A DNA stretch of 64,000 nucleotides from NCBI GenBank assembly GCA_934630515.1, contig CAKTVV010000013.1, forward strand, positions 25,288 to 89,287, in the 5' to 3' direction. Of the stretch, positions 1 to 8,668 are shown in pieces. Position numbers and translations under genes: made by a program. Below the pieces are notes generated by a model that was given only the letters and a program-made list of their open reading frames with translations, ran no database searches and was not told where the DNA came from. Source of the stretch: an uncultured Eubacteriales bacterium (GTDB taxonomy: Bacteria > Bacillota > Clostridia > Oscillospirales > Acutalibacteraceae). Position 1 is the stretch's first letter. Each line of letters starts with the position of its first letter.

Positions 1-1002
1 CGTACGGTGTATGCTACCTTTGATATGAAAAAGCAATATACGGTAAAATCGTTCCTCTTTGCCGGACAGGGTGACGGCAAAACGAGCGCCGAAAACGTGG
101 CGCTGTTTGTGGGCGACCGCACGGCGCAGCAGATCATCGCCGATGGCGCCAAGCCCCAGTGGCATACCACCGATCCCATTGTCGGCGCAAAACGGGTCAG
201 TCTCGGCGCCGGATTTGTGGGGCGTTATGTGGTGGTGCGCTTTACGGCGTGCCTGAGCGGCGATGACTACCGCATCTGGCTCAGCGAGCTGGCGGCGGCA
301 GGCGTGGAGAAGCTGTCCGAGGAGCCGGTGCAGACGGAGTTTACGGCGGATTGCAGCCGGGGCAAGGTCACCATGGCGATCAAGCAGCTGAAAAAGACCG
401 ACCGGGATTTCTTCCTGCAGATCGATCATCTGACGGTCACCGAGGAGCGTCTGCCCGCCGGGATCGACCGCAATATCGAAAGCAACTGGCTGTCCGCCGA
501 CGGCGATACGGTGTATCACCTGCGGCTGTATGACAGCGCCGGCAACCAGATTCAGTCCGACGGCAAGGAGCGGGATGTGCTGGTGATCTTCCACTTCACC
601 GAAAGCTATTCTCAGGCGGTTGGACTGCTCAAGGACGGCACCATCCGGCGCATCTACAACGCCAACACCCGCACCGACGGCACCATTCACGCCGGCTCGC
701 TGACCTATCCGGAGTATGACAGCCCGTATCCGGATAACCGCAGCAAGGCAACGCTGCAGGACATTGACCTGTCTCTGGTGCTGCTGAAGTATAACGATGC
801 GGACACCATCAATGCCCTGAACGGCACGGTGGTATACCCCTCGGTGCTGGAATTTGGCAAGACCAACGTAGCGGGTGCGGAAACTGCTTGGATGGATCCC
901 CGGGCGTGGGGGGCGCTGGCGGCGGCGCTGCTGCTGGCAGGCGCCGGCGTCTGCGCTGTGATCCGGTATCGCCGCCGGGCGGCTGCCCGGGGCGACCAGT
1001 GA
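1..1002 (+). CDS. Membrane-anchored extracellular protein, C-terminal part (cut by window edge)
   Basis: The reading frame is open from the first base, so the N-terminus lies outside the window; a GTG at 7 is probably not the true start. The first ~95 residues have the pattern of a discoidin/F5-8 type C or CBM32 beta-sandwich (GRYVVVRFT followed by IWLSELAAAG). The middle part is beta-rich and unassigned. The last ~35 residues are a hydrophobic helix (AWGALAAALLLAGAGVCAVI) followed by RYRRRAA, a typical stop-transfer anchor, so the protein would sit on the cell surface. It ends 18 bp before the next secreted protein and is probably co-transcribed with it. Carbohydrate binding is an inference from the fold pattern. 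Confidence 0.6.
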   Translation, partial: RTVYATFDMKKQYTVKSFLFAGQGDGKTSAENVALFVGDRTAQQIIADGAKPQWHTTDPIVGAKRVSLGAGFVGRYVVVRFTACLSGDDYRIWLSELAAAGVEKLSEEPVQTEFTADCSRGKVTMAIKQLKKTDRDFFLQIDHLTVTEERLPAGIDRNIESNWLSADGDTVYHLRLYDSAGNQIQSDGKERDVLVIFHFTESYSQAVGLLKDGTIRRIYNANTRTDGTIHAGSLTYPEYDSPYPDNRSKATLQDIDLSLVLLKYNDADTINALNGTVVYPSVLEFGKTNVAGAETAWMDPRAWGALAAALLLAGAGVCAVIRYRRRAAARGDQ

Positions 1003-1020
1003 GAAAGGAGTGAGCGCAGT

Positions 1021-3261
1021 ATGAAACAGATTTTGAAAACCATGGCGGCGCTTTCTCTGGTTCTCTGTCTGCTGCTGTCCGTCTGGACGGTGTCGGCAGC
1101 CAAGTACGAATTCAAGGACGGCGTGGTTCCCGGCGACTGGGCGGTGCAGAACGATAAGGATACCCTGACCGCCACCGATATTCTGCAGCCGGTGAACCCC
1201 AACGCTACGCAGGAGGCACGCAATCTGTATGCCTACCTGTGCGCACTGACCGATAGCCAGCAGCTGCTGGTGGGGCAGTTCGATATCAAGGGCAACGACG
1301 AGTTTTACCGGTTTGTGGCAACGGATCTGGGCTTTAAGCCGGCGCTGTATTCCACCCGGTATAAGCAGGGCACCGATCCGAAGCCGGCATGGGATCCTCA
1401 GGATCCCAACAAGCTCATCAATCAGCCGATCACCTTCAGCAATGTAGAGGCGGTCAATGCGCTGTTCCTCCAGCATTATCAGGAGGGGGCGGTGCTGCTC
1501 ATCCACGCCGACCGGGCATACCGGGATACGACGCTGGATCTGCTCATCGGCAACGGGACCTATTCCGATAATCTGGGGATGATCAAGGAATTTGATAAGA
1601 CCAATCCCGACCGGAATATGCAGGCGTATGCTCTGTGGCTGGAATATCAGGCGCAGCGCAACGCCGCCCTCAAGGCGCTGGAGGACAGCGGCGTGAAGGC
1701 GTATCTGTTCCGGGAACTGATCGAGTTCAATATGCACGGCTTTTTCGGGGACAGCGACAGTGTGGTGCGGGTGTTCCAGCAGACGGTAGAGAATATGATC
1801 GACTACGGTCTGACCGGCTTCCTGATGACCTATGCGCCGTCGGCGCACTATGATACGCTCTATGCCAACCCCGGCAACGACTATGTGGACGTCTATTCCG
1901 TGACGCTCTACTCCAAGCCGGAGGACAGCGGTCGGTTTAAGGGCACGGCATTTCCCCAATACGATTGGTTCATGAAGACCGGTAAGCCCATCGGCTGCTC
2001 GGAGTTTTCCTGCCGCCGGGGCGAGTCGGAAAAGGCAGCCAGCCAGCCCCGTGCCTCTTGGTTCCTGTCGCTGCAGGATATCCACAGCTTCTGGCCGGGT
2101 ATCTCCTGGGTCAACTGTTGGGGCGACAGCGCCTATTCGCTGGTGAACTCCGGGGAGAGCAACGGCGGAAACGACGACGGCTTGCTGTTCATTGACAGCC
2201 CCTTTACGCTGCATTTGGGCGAAATCGTGGACTATCAGCATACCGCTTTGACCGCACCCGGCGTTGCGCAGCTGTTCCGGGATGGCGGCGGCAGCGGCGG
2301 CTATCAGGGCATGGAGGAGCGCTCCTATACGGCGCAGGAGCTGAAGGAGCAGGGCATCGACCTGACGGCGGTGCGCTCTGTGCGGCTGAATACCGGGTAT
2401 GAGATCACCTTCTACAGCGGGGCGGATTGCACCGGCGACAGCGTGCGGTATGCACTGTCCCAGAAAAACATTCCGGCGGAGACGGCGGCGGGCTTCCGCT
2501 CCTGCACGGTGGGACCGGTCACCTGCGTGTCGCTGGAAAAGGACATCTACGCCAGCGATAACGATCAGGATTCATGGAAAGCCAACGACGGCTTCAGCAG
2601 CGCCTGGGAGGGCTCGTTGGGCGCCGACGGTACGGCGTGGCTGTATATCGATATGGAGACACCCTATACCATCAGCCGGTATACGGTGAAGAACGCAGGC
2701 TACGCCGGACGTCCCGAAATGTACAATACGAAGGATTTTCAGTTCCAGTACAGTCAGGACGGGAAAACGTGGATCACGCTGGATACGGTGACGGGAAATG
2801 TACTCAGTCAGGTCACCCGCAATATCCCCGCCACCACGGCACGGTATTTCCGGCTGCTCATTACCGGTGCTAATTCCTATGTTGGCGCCAACGACCGGGA
2901 TCTGTCTACGGTGACGATCGCTGAGTTTGAGCTGTACGGGATCTCTGCCGGCGGGAGCGGCGATACGCCGCAGGATCCGGACGCTCAGCCGGTGATCGAC
3001 GAGAAGCCGGACGGTGGGGATACCGCCAATTCGGACGATCCGTCGGCGGAGCCGGACGGGGATACCTCCGACCCCGGCGACAAGACGGAGGACGGAACGA
3101 AAACGCCGACCCGTCGGCGGGTGGTGCGCCAGTCGCAGGTGAGCTACTTCCCCTGGTGGGGGTGGCTGCTGATCGCCGGCGGTGTGCTGGCGGCGGGCGC
3201 CGTTGTGGTGATTCTCATTTTGGTGCTGCGGAAAAAGCGGCAAAACAAGCCGCAGGCATAA
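1021..3261 (+). CDS. Secreted GH26-like glycosidase with F5/8 type C domain and C-terminal anchor
   Basis: 746 aa. Residues 1-26 are a signal peptide ending in VSA. Residues ~60-430 resemble a clan GH-A (alpha/beta)8 glycosidase of GH26 type: the segment FRELIEFNMHG (residues 230-240) is where GH26 enzymes carry the acid/base Glu (E235 candidate), and GCSEF (E328 candidate) is where the nucleophile is expected. Residues ~510-645 are a discoidin-like carbohydrate-binding domain (WKANDG...ARYFRLLITG...IAEFELYG). A Pro/Asp/Gly-rich linker, one membrane helix (~715-738) and RKKRQ follow. Mannan or other beta-glycan cleavage at the cell surface is likely, but the family call rests on motifs only. 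A good RBS (GAAAGGAG) precedes the ATG. Confidence 0.7.
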   Translation: MKQILKTMAALSLVLCLLLSVWTVSAAKYEFKDGVVPGDWAVQNDKDTLTATDILQPVNPNATQEARNLYAYLCALTDSQQLLVGQFDIKGNDEFYRFVATDLGFKPALYSTRYKQGTDPKPAWDPQDPNKLINQPITFSNVEAVNALFLQHYQEGAVLLIHADRAYRDTTLDLLIGNGTYSDNLGMIKEFDKTNPDRNMQAYALWLEYQAQRNAALKALEDSGVKAYLFRELIEFNMHGFFGDSDSVVRVFQQTVENMIDYGLTGFLMTYAPSAHYDTLYANPGNDYVDVYSVTLYSKPEDSGRFKGTAFPQYDWFMKTGKPIGCSEFSCRRGESEKAASQPRASWFLSLQDIHSFWPGISWVNCWGDSAYSLVNSGESNGGNDDGLLFIDSPFTLHLGEIVDYQHTALTAPGVAQLFRDGGGSGGYQGMEERSYTAQELKEQGIDLTAVRSVRLNTGYEITFYSGADCTGDSVRYALSQKNIPAETAAGFRSCTVGPVTCVSLEKDIYASDNDQDSWKANDGFSSAWEGSLGADGTAWLYIDMETPYTISRYTVKNAGYAGRPEMYNTKDFQFQYSQDGKTWITLDTVTGNVLSQVTRNIPATTARYFRLLITGANSYVGANDRDLSTVTIAEFELYGISAGGSGDTPQDPDAQPVIDEKPDGGDTANSDDPSAEPDGDTSDPGDKTEDGTKTPTRRRVVRQSQVSYFPWWGWLLIAGGVLAAGAVVVILILVLRKKRQNKPQA

Positions 3262-3290
3262 GCGGCAAGTGAGTAGAAAGGAACAGCGTA

Positions 3291-4259
3291 ATGAACGAGG
3301 TCAAGATGTGTGTCTTTGCCGATCTGCACGATGCGGACGGCTACTATAACCACGCCCCGGAGCGGCTGGAGAAGATCCTCCGCCACGCACAGGAGGAGCA
3401 GGTGGATCTGGTGCTGCACTGCGGCGACCTGTGCCACGGCCCCACGCTGAAGCCGGAGCTGATGAAACAGTGCGATGCCTTTCCGCTGCCGCTGCTTCAT
3501 TCCATCGGCAACCATGAGTGCGACGGCAGCACCTACGAGCAGGTGCTGGCAGCGTATCATATGCCCAAGGGATACTACTACCGGGATGTGCATGGGTATC
3601 GGTTTATCGCCTTTGATGCCGACCAGATGCTGCACCACGGCGAGCTGATCCATTATCAGATGAAGAATTACTGGCATATTCCGGACGGAGGATTGCGGGA
3701 CGAGACCACCGTCATGGATGTGCTGGGGGATGAGCAGATCGCCTGGCTGGAGCAGACCATTATGGACAGCCCGTATCCCTGCGTGCTGTTCGGGCATCAT
3801 AGCTTTGTGCGGATCAAGGACGCTCTGCGCCCGGAGGAGCGGGAGAAGGTGCAGGCAATGATGCGCCGGGTCAACGCCGATAAGCAGCGGGTGCAGCTGG
3901 TGATGTGCGGTCACTATCATGTGGATTATCTCAATCTCGTGGATAATGTGCCGTATTTCGAGGTCAATTCCGCCAGCAACTACTATATCGGACCTACCCA
4001 CGACCGATATCCGGCGGAAATTCTGGAGCAGCATCCCAACGCCCGTCATACCCTCATCCATAACGATCCGGTGCACGCCATCGTGACCCTGCGGGAGGAC
4101 GGAACGGTGCATATCCGTGGGATGAAGTCCAGTTACTTCTGCGGCGTGACGATGGAGAGCCTTGGTCTGCCGCTGGGGGATCCGGATGGACGGCTGATCA
4201 CGCCGGATGTGCTGACTGCCTCCTTCAAGCTGGATATGCGGGGACTCGATCAGTTATAA
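3291..4259 (+). CDS. Calcineurin-type metallophosphoesterase
   Basis: 322 aa, no signal peptide, so cytoplasmic. All five metal-binding blocks of the calcineurin-like phosphoesterase family are visible: FADLHD (D11, H13), LHCGDLCHG, IGNHECDG, LFGHHS and MCGHYHVD. The family hydrolyses phosphomono- or diesters with a di-metal centre; the substrate cannot be read from sequence. It begins 29 bp after the GH26-like gene with its own RBS (GAAAGGAACAG) and is followed by a strong terminator, so it closes the operon that starts left of the window. Confidence 0.85.
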   Translation: MNEVKMCVFADLHDADGYYNHAPERLEKILRHAQEEQVDLVLHCGDLCHGPTLKPELMKQCDAFPLPLLHSIGNHECDGSTYEQVLAAYHMPKGYYYRDVHGYRFIAFDADQMLHHGELIHYQMKNYWHIPDGGLRDETTVMDVLGDEQIAWLEQTIMDSPYPCVLFGHHSFVRIKDALRPEEREKVQAMMRRVNADKQRVQLVMCGHYHVDYLNLVDNVPYFEVNSASNYYIGPTHDRYPAEILEQHPNARHTLIHNDPVHAIVTLREDGTVHIRGMKSSYFCGVTMESLGLPLGDPDGRLITPDVLTASFKLDMRGLDQL

Positions 4260-4274
4260 GAGCATCGGCTTTCC

Positions 4275-4320
4275 TGCCCGCCGGTATCCAAAGGGATACC
4301 GGCGGGCATTTTCTGCATTT
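4275..4320 (+). terminator. Rho-independent terminator
   Basis: Perfect 15-bp stem (4275-4289 with 4294-4308), loop AAAG, followed by a T-rich tail. It ends the operon of secreted proteins and metallophosphoesterase. Confidence 0.95.
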
Positions 4321-4346
4321 TTTGGGGCTGTATTTATGATCGGGGG

Positions 4347-4374
4347 TTGAATTTTCCGAATTTTGCGGTATAAT
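4347..4374 (+). promoter_or_regulatory. Promoter of pyk
   Basis: -35 TTGAAT at 4347-4352, 16-bp spacer, -10 TATAAT at 4369-4374. It lies 65 bp upstream of the pyk start codon. Confidence 0.85.
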
Positions 4375-4439
4375 GTATTTGTGGAAGATTTGATTTTTAC
4401 TAAATGCAGCTGAGTGTTGTGCAGAAAGGGAGAGAGACT

Positions 4440-5852
4440 ATGCGGAAAACGAAAATTGTCTGTACCATCGGACCGGCTTGCTCCGATGAGACGATACTGG
4501 AGCAGATGTGCCTGGCGGGGATGAATGTTGCCCGGCTGAATTTTTCTCACGGTACCCATGAGAGCCATCAGAAGACCATCGATATGCTCACCCGGGTGCG
4601 GGATCGGCTGGCGCTGCCCATTGCCATCATGCTGGATACCAAGGGACCGGAATACCGCATCAAGACCTTCAAGAACGGAAAGGTCACGCTGCATGAGGGC
4701 GACACCTTTGCGTTCACCACCGAGGAGGTCGAGGGGGACGAGACCCGGGTGGCGGTGAACTATAAGGGGCTGAACCAAGATCTGAAGCCCGGCGACCGGG
4801 TGCTGCTGAATAACGGGCTGATGGCGTTTGAGGTGGAGGAGACCACCGACACCGACGTGATCTGCCGGGTCACCGTCGGCGGCGAGCTGTCCGACCGCAA
4901 GAGCATGGCGTTCCCGGGCAAGGTGCTGCGGCAGGCATACCTCAGCGAGCAGGACAAGCAGGATATCCTGTTCGGCGCTCGCAACGGGGTGGATTTCATC
5001 GCCTGCTCCTTTGTGTCCTGTAAGCAGGATCTGGTGGACATCAAGGAGTTTATGAAGGAAAACGGCATCGAGGACATTGAACTGATCGCCAAGATCGAGA
5101 ACCGCTCCGGTGTGGATAATATCGAGGAGATCTGCGAGGAATGCTCCGGTATTATGATCGGACGAGGGGATATGGGGGTGGAGATTCCCTTTGAGGAGCT
5201 GCCCGCCATCCAGAAGCACCTCATCACCGAGTGCCGGATGCTGGGCAAGCGGGTGATCACCGCCACGGAAATGCTGGAGAGCATGATCCACAACGCCCGC
5301 CCCACCCGGGCGGAGATCTCCGACGTGGCGAATGCGGTGTACGACGGCACCAGCGCCGTGATGCTGTCCGGCGAGACGGCGGCGGGTCAGCACCCGGTGC
5401 TGGCGGTGCGGACGATGGCACGGATCGCCGAGGAGGCGGAGGCGCACATCGACTTTGCCGAATGGTATCGGCAGTTTGAGTTCCGCATCCGCAATACGCT
5501 GGACGCCATCTCGCATGCGACCTGCGGCATGGCGATCGACATCGATGCCCGGGCGATCGCTGTGTGTTCCCTGTCTGGCACCACGGCGCGGATGGTGTCC
5601 CGGTTCCGCTGCCCGGTGGATATTCTGGGGGTCACCATTAACCCCCGTACTTGGCGCAAGTTGGCGCTGTCCTGGGGGGTGACGCCGGTGCTGAGCGATG
5701 CCTATGACTCCATTGATGTGCTGTTCTATTCCGCCAAGCATCTGGCGCAGACCGCCTTTGGGCTGCAGCCCGGCGACCGGCTGGTGATCACCGGCGGGCA
5801 GACCAACGGTCGCTCCGGCAACACCAACCTGATCAAGATCGAAACCATCTGA
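4440..5852 (+). CDS. pyk: Pyruvate kinase
   Basis: 470 aa. It converts phosphoenolpyruvate and ADP to pyruvate and ATP, the last step of glycolysis, in the cytoplasm. N-terminal RKTKIVCTIGPAC, the substrate loop MLDTKGPEYR, the active-site signature LIAKIENRSGV and the MLSGETAAG region are all present. The protein stops at the usual ~470-aa length and lacks the extra C-terminal PEP-utiliser-like domain found in some Bacillota enzymes. An in-frame ATG at 4404 exists, but 4440 is chosen because GAAAGGGAGAGAG lies just before it and homologues start MRKTKI. The next gene follows after 12 bp. Confidence 0.97.
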   Translation: MRKTKIVCTIGPACSDETILEQMCLAGMNVARLNFSHGTHESHQKTIDMLTRVRDRLALPIAIMLDTKGPEYRIKTFKNGKVTLHEGDTFAFTTEEVEGDETRVAVNYKGLNQDLKPGDRVLLNNGLMAFEVEETTDTDVICRVTVGGELSDRKSMAFPGKVLRQAYLSEQDKQDILFGARNGVDFIACSFVSCKQDLVDIKEFMKENGIEDIELIAKIENRSGVDNIEEICEECSGIMIGRGDMGVEIPFEELPAIQKHLITECRMLGKRVITATEMLESMIHNARPTRAEISDVANAVYDGTSAVMLSGETAAGQHPVLAVRTMARIAEEAEAHIDFAEWYRQFEFRIRNTLDAISHATCGMAIDIDARAIAVCSLSGTTARMVSRFRCPVDILGVTINPRTWRKLALSWGVTPVLSDAYDSIDVLFYSAKHLAQTAFGLQPGDRLVITGGQTNGRSGNTNLIKIETI

Positions 5853-5864
5853 GAGGACGATTCT

Positions 5865-7034
5865 ATGAAGACCCAGCGCCTGTATGAAACGGATGCCTAT
5901 TGTCGGGAGTTTACCGCCCGGGTGCTGTCCTGTACCCCGGCGGAGGGCGGATATGCGGTGGTGCTGGATAAAACCGCCTTTTTTCCTGAGGGCGGCGGAC
6001 AGGCGGCGGACACCGGCGCTTTAGACAGCGTCGCCGTCACGGATGTGCAGCTGCAGGGGGATACGGTCATTCATATGGCGGCTGACCCGCTGCCGGTGGG
6101 GGAGACGGTCACCGGCAGGATCGACTGGGAGCAGCGGTTTGCCCGGATGCAAAAGCATTCCGGGGAGCATATTGTGTCCGGCTTGATCTGGCGGCGGTAC
6201 GGGCTTCATAATGTGGGCTTCCATCTGGGCAGCGAGGATGTAACGCTGGATCTGGACGGTGAGCTGACCCGGCAGCAGCTGGATGAGCTCGAGACGCTGG
6301 CGAACCGTGTGGTGTGGGAGAACCGCCCGGTGCGGGCGTGGTTCCCCACCCCGGAGGAGCTGACAGCGCTGGAATACCGCAGCAAAAAGGCGGTGGAGGG
6401 TTCCCTGCGGATTGTGGAGATAGAGGGGGTGGACCGCTGCGCCTGCTGCGCACCCCATGTGGCCCGCACCGGGGAGATCGGTGCCATCCGTCTGCTGGAG
6501 TTTCTGCGGTATAAGGGCGGTGTGCGGATCCATATGCAGTGCGGGCTGGATGCACTGCTGGAGGGGCGGCTGCACTTTCACGAGGTGACGGCGGCTGCCG
6601 CCCGCCTGTCGGTGAAGCCGACGGAGCTGACCGCTGCGGTGGAGCGGCTGCTGGCGCAGCGGGACGAGCTGTCCCGACAGCTGCGGCAGGAGCGCAGCCG
6701 GGCAGCGGCGGCGTATGCCCGCACCGCCCCGCCGGAGGAGGTGTCGCCGCTGTTTTTGTCCGGGGAGCCGGATAACGCCGCCATGCGGCAGGTGCTGGAA
6801 CTGCTGCTGGTACGGGGCGTGCGTCCCGCCGGGGTGTTTGTGGGAGAGGATCCCCTCGGCTACCGCTTTGCCGCCATGGGCGGCGACGATCTGCCGGGGT
6901 TAGCCCGGCGGATGAAGGCGCAGCTGGGCAGTCGGGGCGGCGGCTCTGCGGAGATCATTCAGGGGCAGGTGACGGCTCCCGCCGCAGAGATCCGGGCGTT
7001 TTGGCGGCAGGAGACAGAGCGGATAACGGAATAA
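5865..7034 (+). CDS. Alanyl-tRNA editing protein (AlaX-like, with DHHA1-type C-terminus)
   Basis: 389 aa. Proteins of this family hydrolyse Ser or Gly mischarged onto tRNA-Ala. The N-terminal ~95 residues match the threonyl/alanyl-tRNA synthetase second additional-domain entry (FFPEGGGQAAD). Zinc ligands are visible as HSGEH (~residues 103-107) and CACCAPH (~195-201). A coiled-coil stretch (~230-290) leads to a DHHA1-like end (GGGSAEIIQGQ). The length is that of the long AlaX form. The catalytic synthetase domain is absent, so it is a free-standing editor. It is co-transcribed with pyk (12-bp gap) and followed by a terminator. Confidence 0.9.
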   Translation: MKTQRLYETDAYCREFTARVLSCTPAEGGYAVVLDKTAFFPEGGGQAADTGALDSVAVTDVQLQGDTVIHMAADPLPVGETVTGRIDWEQRFARMQKHSGEHIVSGLIWRRYGLHNVGFHLGSEDVTLDLDGELTRQQLDELETLANRVVWENRPVRAWFPTPEELTALEYRSKKAVEGSLRIVEIEGVDRCACCAPHVARTGEIGAIRLLEFLRYKGGVRIHMQCGLDALLEGRLHFHEVTAAAARLSVKPTELTAAVERLLAQRDELSRQLRQERSRAAAAYARTAPPEEVSPLFLSGEPDNAAMRQVLELLLVRGVRPAGVFVGEDPLGYRFAAMGGDDLPGLARRMKAQLGSRGGGSAEIIQGQVTAPAAEIRAFWRQETERITE

Positions 7035-7049
7035 CGGATCGGCATACAG

Positions 7050-7087
7050 GCGCCGGGCTTTGTTAAGCCCGGCGCTTTTCCGTTTTT
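7050..7087 (+). terminator. Rho-independent terminator
   Basis: 11-bp GC-rich stem (7050-7060 with 7065-7075), loop TGTT, tail TTTTCCGTTTTTT. It ends the pyk-editing protein operon. Confidence 0.95.
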
Positions 7088-7199
7088 TGCAGCAATTCTT
7101 TGCAGCAATTCCGGAAAAATTTTCCGTTTCATGGATTAAACCGGGTCTATTCCGCCGATACTGTACATAGATTTGTGAGGAAAGGACAGGAACCGGTCG

Positions 7200-7454
7200 A
7201 TGGAAAAGACTTCATTGCGTAAGCTGCTGCTGCGGGAGAGCGTGCCGCCGCATCCGATGATTGCGTCCATCCGGGAGGTTTGTGCCCGGATGGATCAGGT
7301 GGAGAGCCGCTTTTCGATGGAAACGGATCCGGATCTGATCGAGGGCTGCATATTTGAGATGGAGTCCCTGCGGGCGCAATATCGGTATTTGCTGCGTTCC
7401 GCCCGGGAGCAGGGGGTGGTGTGCCGGGAGCGCACCCACCTGTGGAATGAATAG
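7200..7454 (+). CDS. DUF2508 family protein (YaaL-like)
   Basis: 84 aa, all helical, no membrane segment. Length, charge pattern and position directly upstream of bofA fit the DUF2508/YaaL family of Bacillota, whose function is not established. The start ATG is preceded by GAGGAAAGGACAGGA. It ends 16 bp before bofA, whose RBS (AGGAGG) overlaps this gene's stop region, so the two are translated from one transcript. Confidence 0.75.
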   Translation: MEKTSLRKLLLRESVPPHPMIASIREVCARMDQVESRFSMETDPDLIEGCIFEMESLRAQYRYLLRSAREQGVVCRERTHLWNE

Positions 7455-7470
7455 GAGGCGTAGAGAAGCG

Positions 7471-7740
7471 ATGGAAGTATGGCTCAAGGCGGCGCTGGCG
7501 GTGTTTGGTGCAGGGGCGGGACTGTGCGTGCTGATCGCCGCCGTCAGGACCCGTAAGCCGGTGCGCTGTCTGCTCGGCTCCGGGCTGCAGGGGCTGTGCG
7601 CTCTGGGGCTGGTGGATCTGTTGGGGGCGTTCACCGGTGTGTCGCTGGGGTTCAGCTGGTTCTCCGCCGGAATCTGCTTCGGGCTGGGGATGCCCGGTGT
7701 CATCGGCGTATTGATGGCAAAGCTGATGATGGGAGTATAG
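7471..7740 (+). CDS. bofA: Pro-sigmaK processing inhibitor BofA family protein
   Basis: 89 aa with two to three hydrophobic helices (8-24, 34-56, 60-85). In Bacillus BofA sits in the forespore outer membrane and holds the SpoIVFB protease inactive until the forespore signals. Size, topology, the conserved C-terminal Gly/Leu-rich region (FGLGMPGVIGVLM) and the DUF2508 neighbour support the call. RBS AGGAGG lies ~12 bp before the ATG. The SpoIVFA/SpoIVFB-like pair that it might control is in this same window (49692-51273). It ends with TAG, showing that TAG is a working stop codon here. Confidence 0.8.
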   Translation: MEVWLKAALAVFGAGAGLCVLIAAVRTRKPVRCLLGSGLQGLCALGLVDLLGAFTGVSLGFSWFSAGICFGLGMPGVIGVLMAKLMMGV

Positions 7741-7767
7741 CCCCATCGGATACGAAGGGTAAGCACG

Positions 7768-7799
7768 GGCGCAGTTCGTTGGGCGGACTGCGCCTTTTT
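7768..7799 (+). terminator. Rho-independent terminator
   Basis: 8-bp stem GGCGCAGT/ACTGCGCC (7768-7775 with 7787-7794) and a TTTTT tail, after bofA. Confidence 0.85.
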
Positions 7800-7810
7800 G
7801 CATTTTGTGG

Positions 7811-7839
7811 TTGCAATCCGACGAAAACCGTGGTATACT
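7811..7839 (+). promoter_or_regulatory. Promoter of yebC
   Basis: -35 TTGCAA (7811-7816), 17-bp spacer, -10 TATACT (7834-7839); 35 bp upstream of the yebC start. Confidence 0.8.
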
Positions 7840-7874
7840 GTTGGATGAATTTATGTACGTAAGGGGTTTTTTCC

Positions 7875-8612
7875 ATGTCAGGACATTCCAAATGGAACAA
7901 TATTAAGCGCAAGAAAGAAAAGACCGACGGTCAGAAGGCCAAGGTCTTTACCAAAATGGGACGGGAGATCGCCGTGGCGGTCAAGGAGGGCGGCAGCGCC
8001 GACCCGGCGTCCAACTCCAAGCTGAAGGATGCCATCGCCAAGGCAAAGGCGAATAACGTCCCCAACGACAACATTGAGCGGATCATCAAAAAGGCGGCGG
8101 GCGACGGCGACGCCAACAACTATGAGGCGCTGCAGTATGAGGGCTACGGCCCCAGCGGCATCGCCGTTATCGTGGAGACGCTGACGGATAACCGCAACCG
8201 TACCGCCGGCGACCTGCGGCACTATTTCGATAAGTGCGGCGGTAATCTGGGACAGACCGGCTGCGTGGGCTTTATGTTCAATAAGCGGGGCAAGCTGGTG
8301 ATCGAGTCCGAGGGTCTGGACGAGGACAAGGTGATGGAGGACGCTCTGGAGGTCGGCGCAGCAGACTTTGCGGCGGACGAGGATGTGTTTGAGATCACCA
8401 CCGAGCCGGAGGATTTCTCGGCGGTGCGGGACGATCTGGAGGCAAAGGGCTACTCCTTTGTGCTGGCGGAGGTGCAGATGGTGCCGGATGTGCTGACGGC
8501 GATCACCGACCCGGAGGCGGCGCAGAATATGGAAAAGCTGCTGGATCTGCTGGAGGATAACGACGACGTGCAGGATGTCTGGCACAACTGGGATCGTCCG
8601 GACGAGGATTAA
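7875..8612 (+). CDS. yebC: YebC/PmpR/TACO1 family protein
   Basis: 245 aa. The N-terminus MSGHSKWNNIKRKK is the invariant family start, followed by KAKVFTKMGREI, the glycine-rich YEGYGPSGIAVIVE and GCVGFMFNKRG. Family members are described as DNA-binding regulators and, more recently, as factors that help ribosomes through difficult stretches; which applies here cannot be told. The length is normal and the gene is monocistronic: own promoter upstream, strong terminator downstream. Confidence 0.95.
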   Translation: MSGHSKWNNIKRKKEKTDGQKAKVFTKMGREIAVAVKEGGSADPASNSKLKDAIAKAKANNVPNDNIERIIKKAAGDGDANNYEALQYEGYGPSGIAVIVETLTDNRNRTAGDLRHYFDKCGGNLGQTGCVGFMFNKRGKLVIESEGLDEDKVMEDALEVGAADFAADEDVFEITTEPEDFSAVRDDLEAKGYSFVLAEVQMVPDVLTAITDPEAAQNMEKLLDLLEDNDDVQDVWHNWDRPDED

Positions 8613-8622
8613 AGGGACAAAG

Positions 8623-8660
8623 AAGCGGCTGTCACACAGCGTGTGTGACAGCCGCTTTTT
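8623..8660. terminator. Bidirectional terminator between yebC and the YgjV-like gene
   Basis: Perfect 15-bp stem (8623-8637 with 8643-8657) with T-run on the plus side. On the minus strand the stem end supplies TTC...; the two flanking genes converge on it. Confidence 0.9.
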
Positions 8661-8668
8661 CCGTTGCT

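Noticed and set aside
4404..4440. Upstream ATG of pyk as start
   Set aside because: It lacks an RBS, adds residues absent in homologues, and the GAAAGGGAGAGAG site fits the ATG at 4440.
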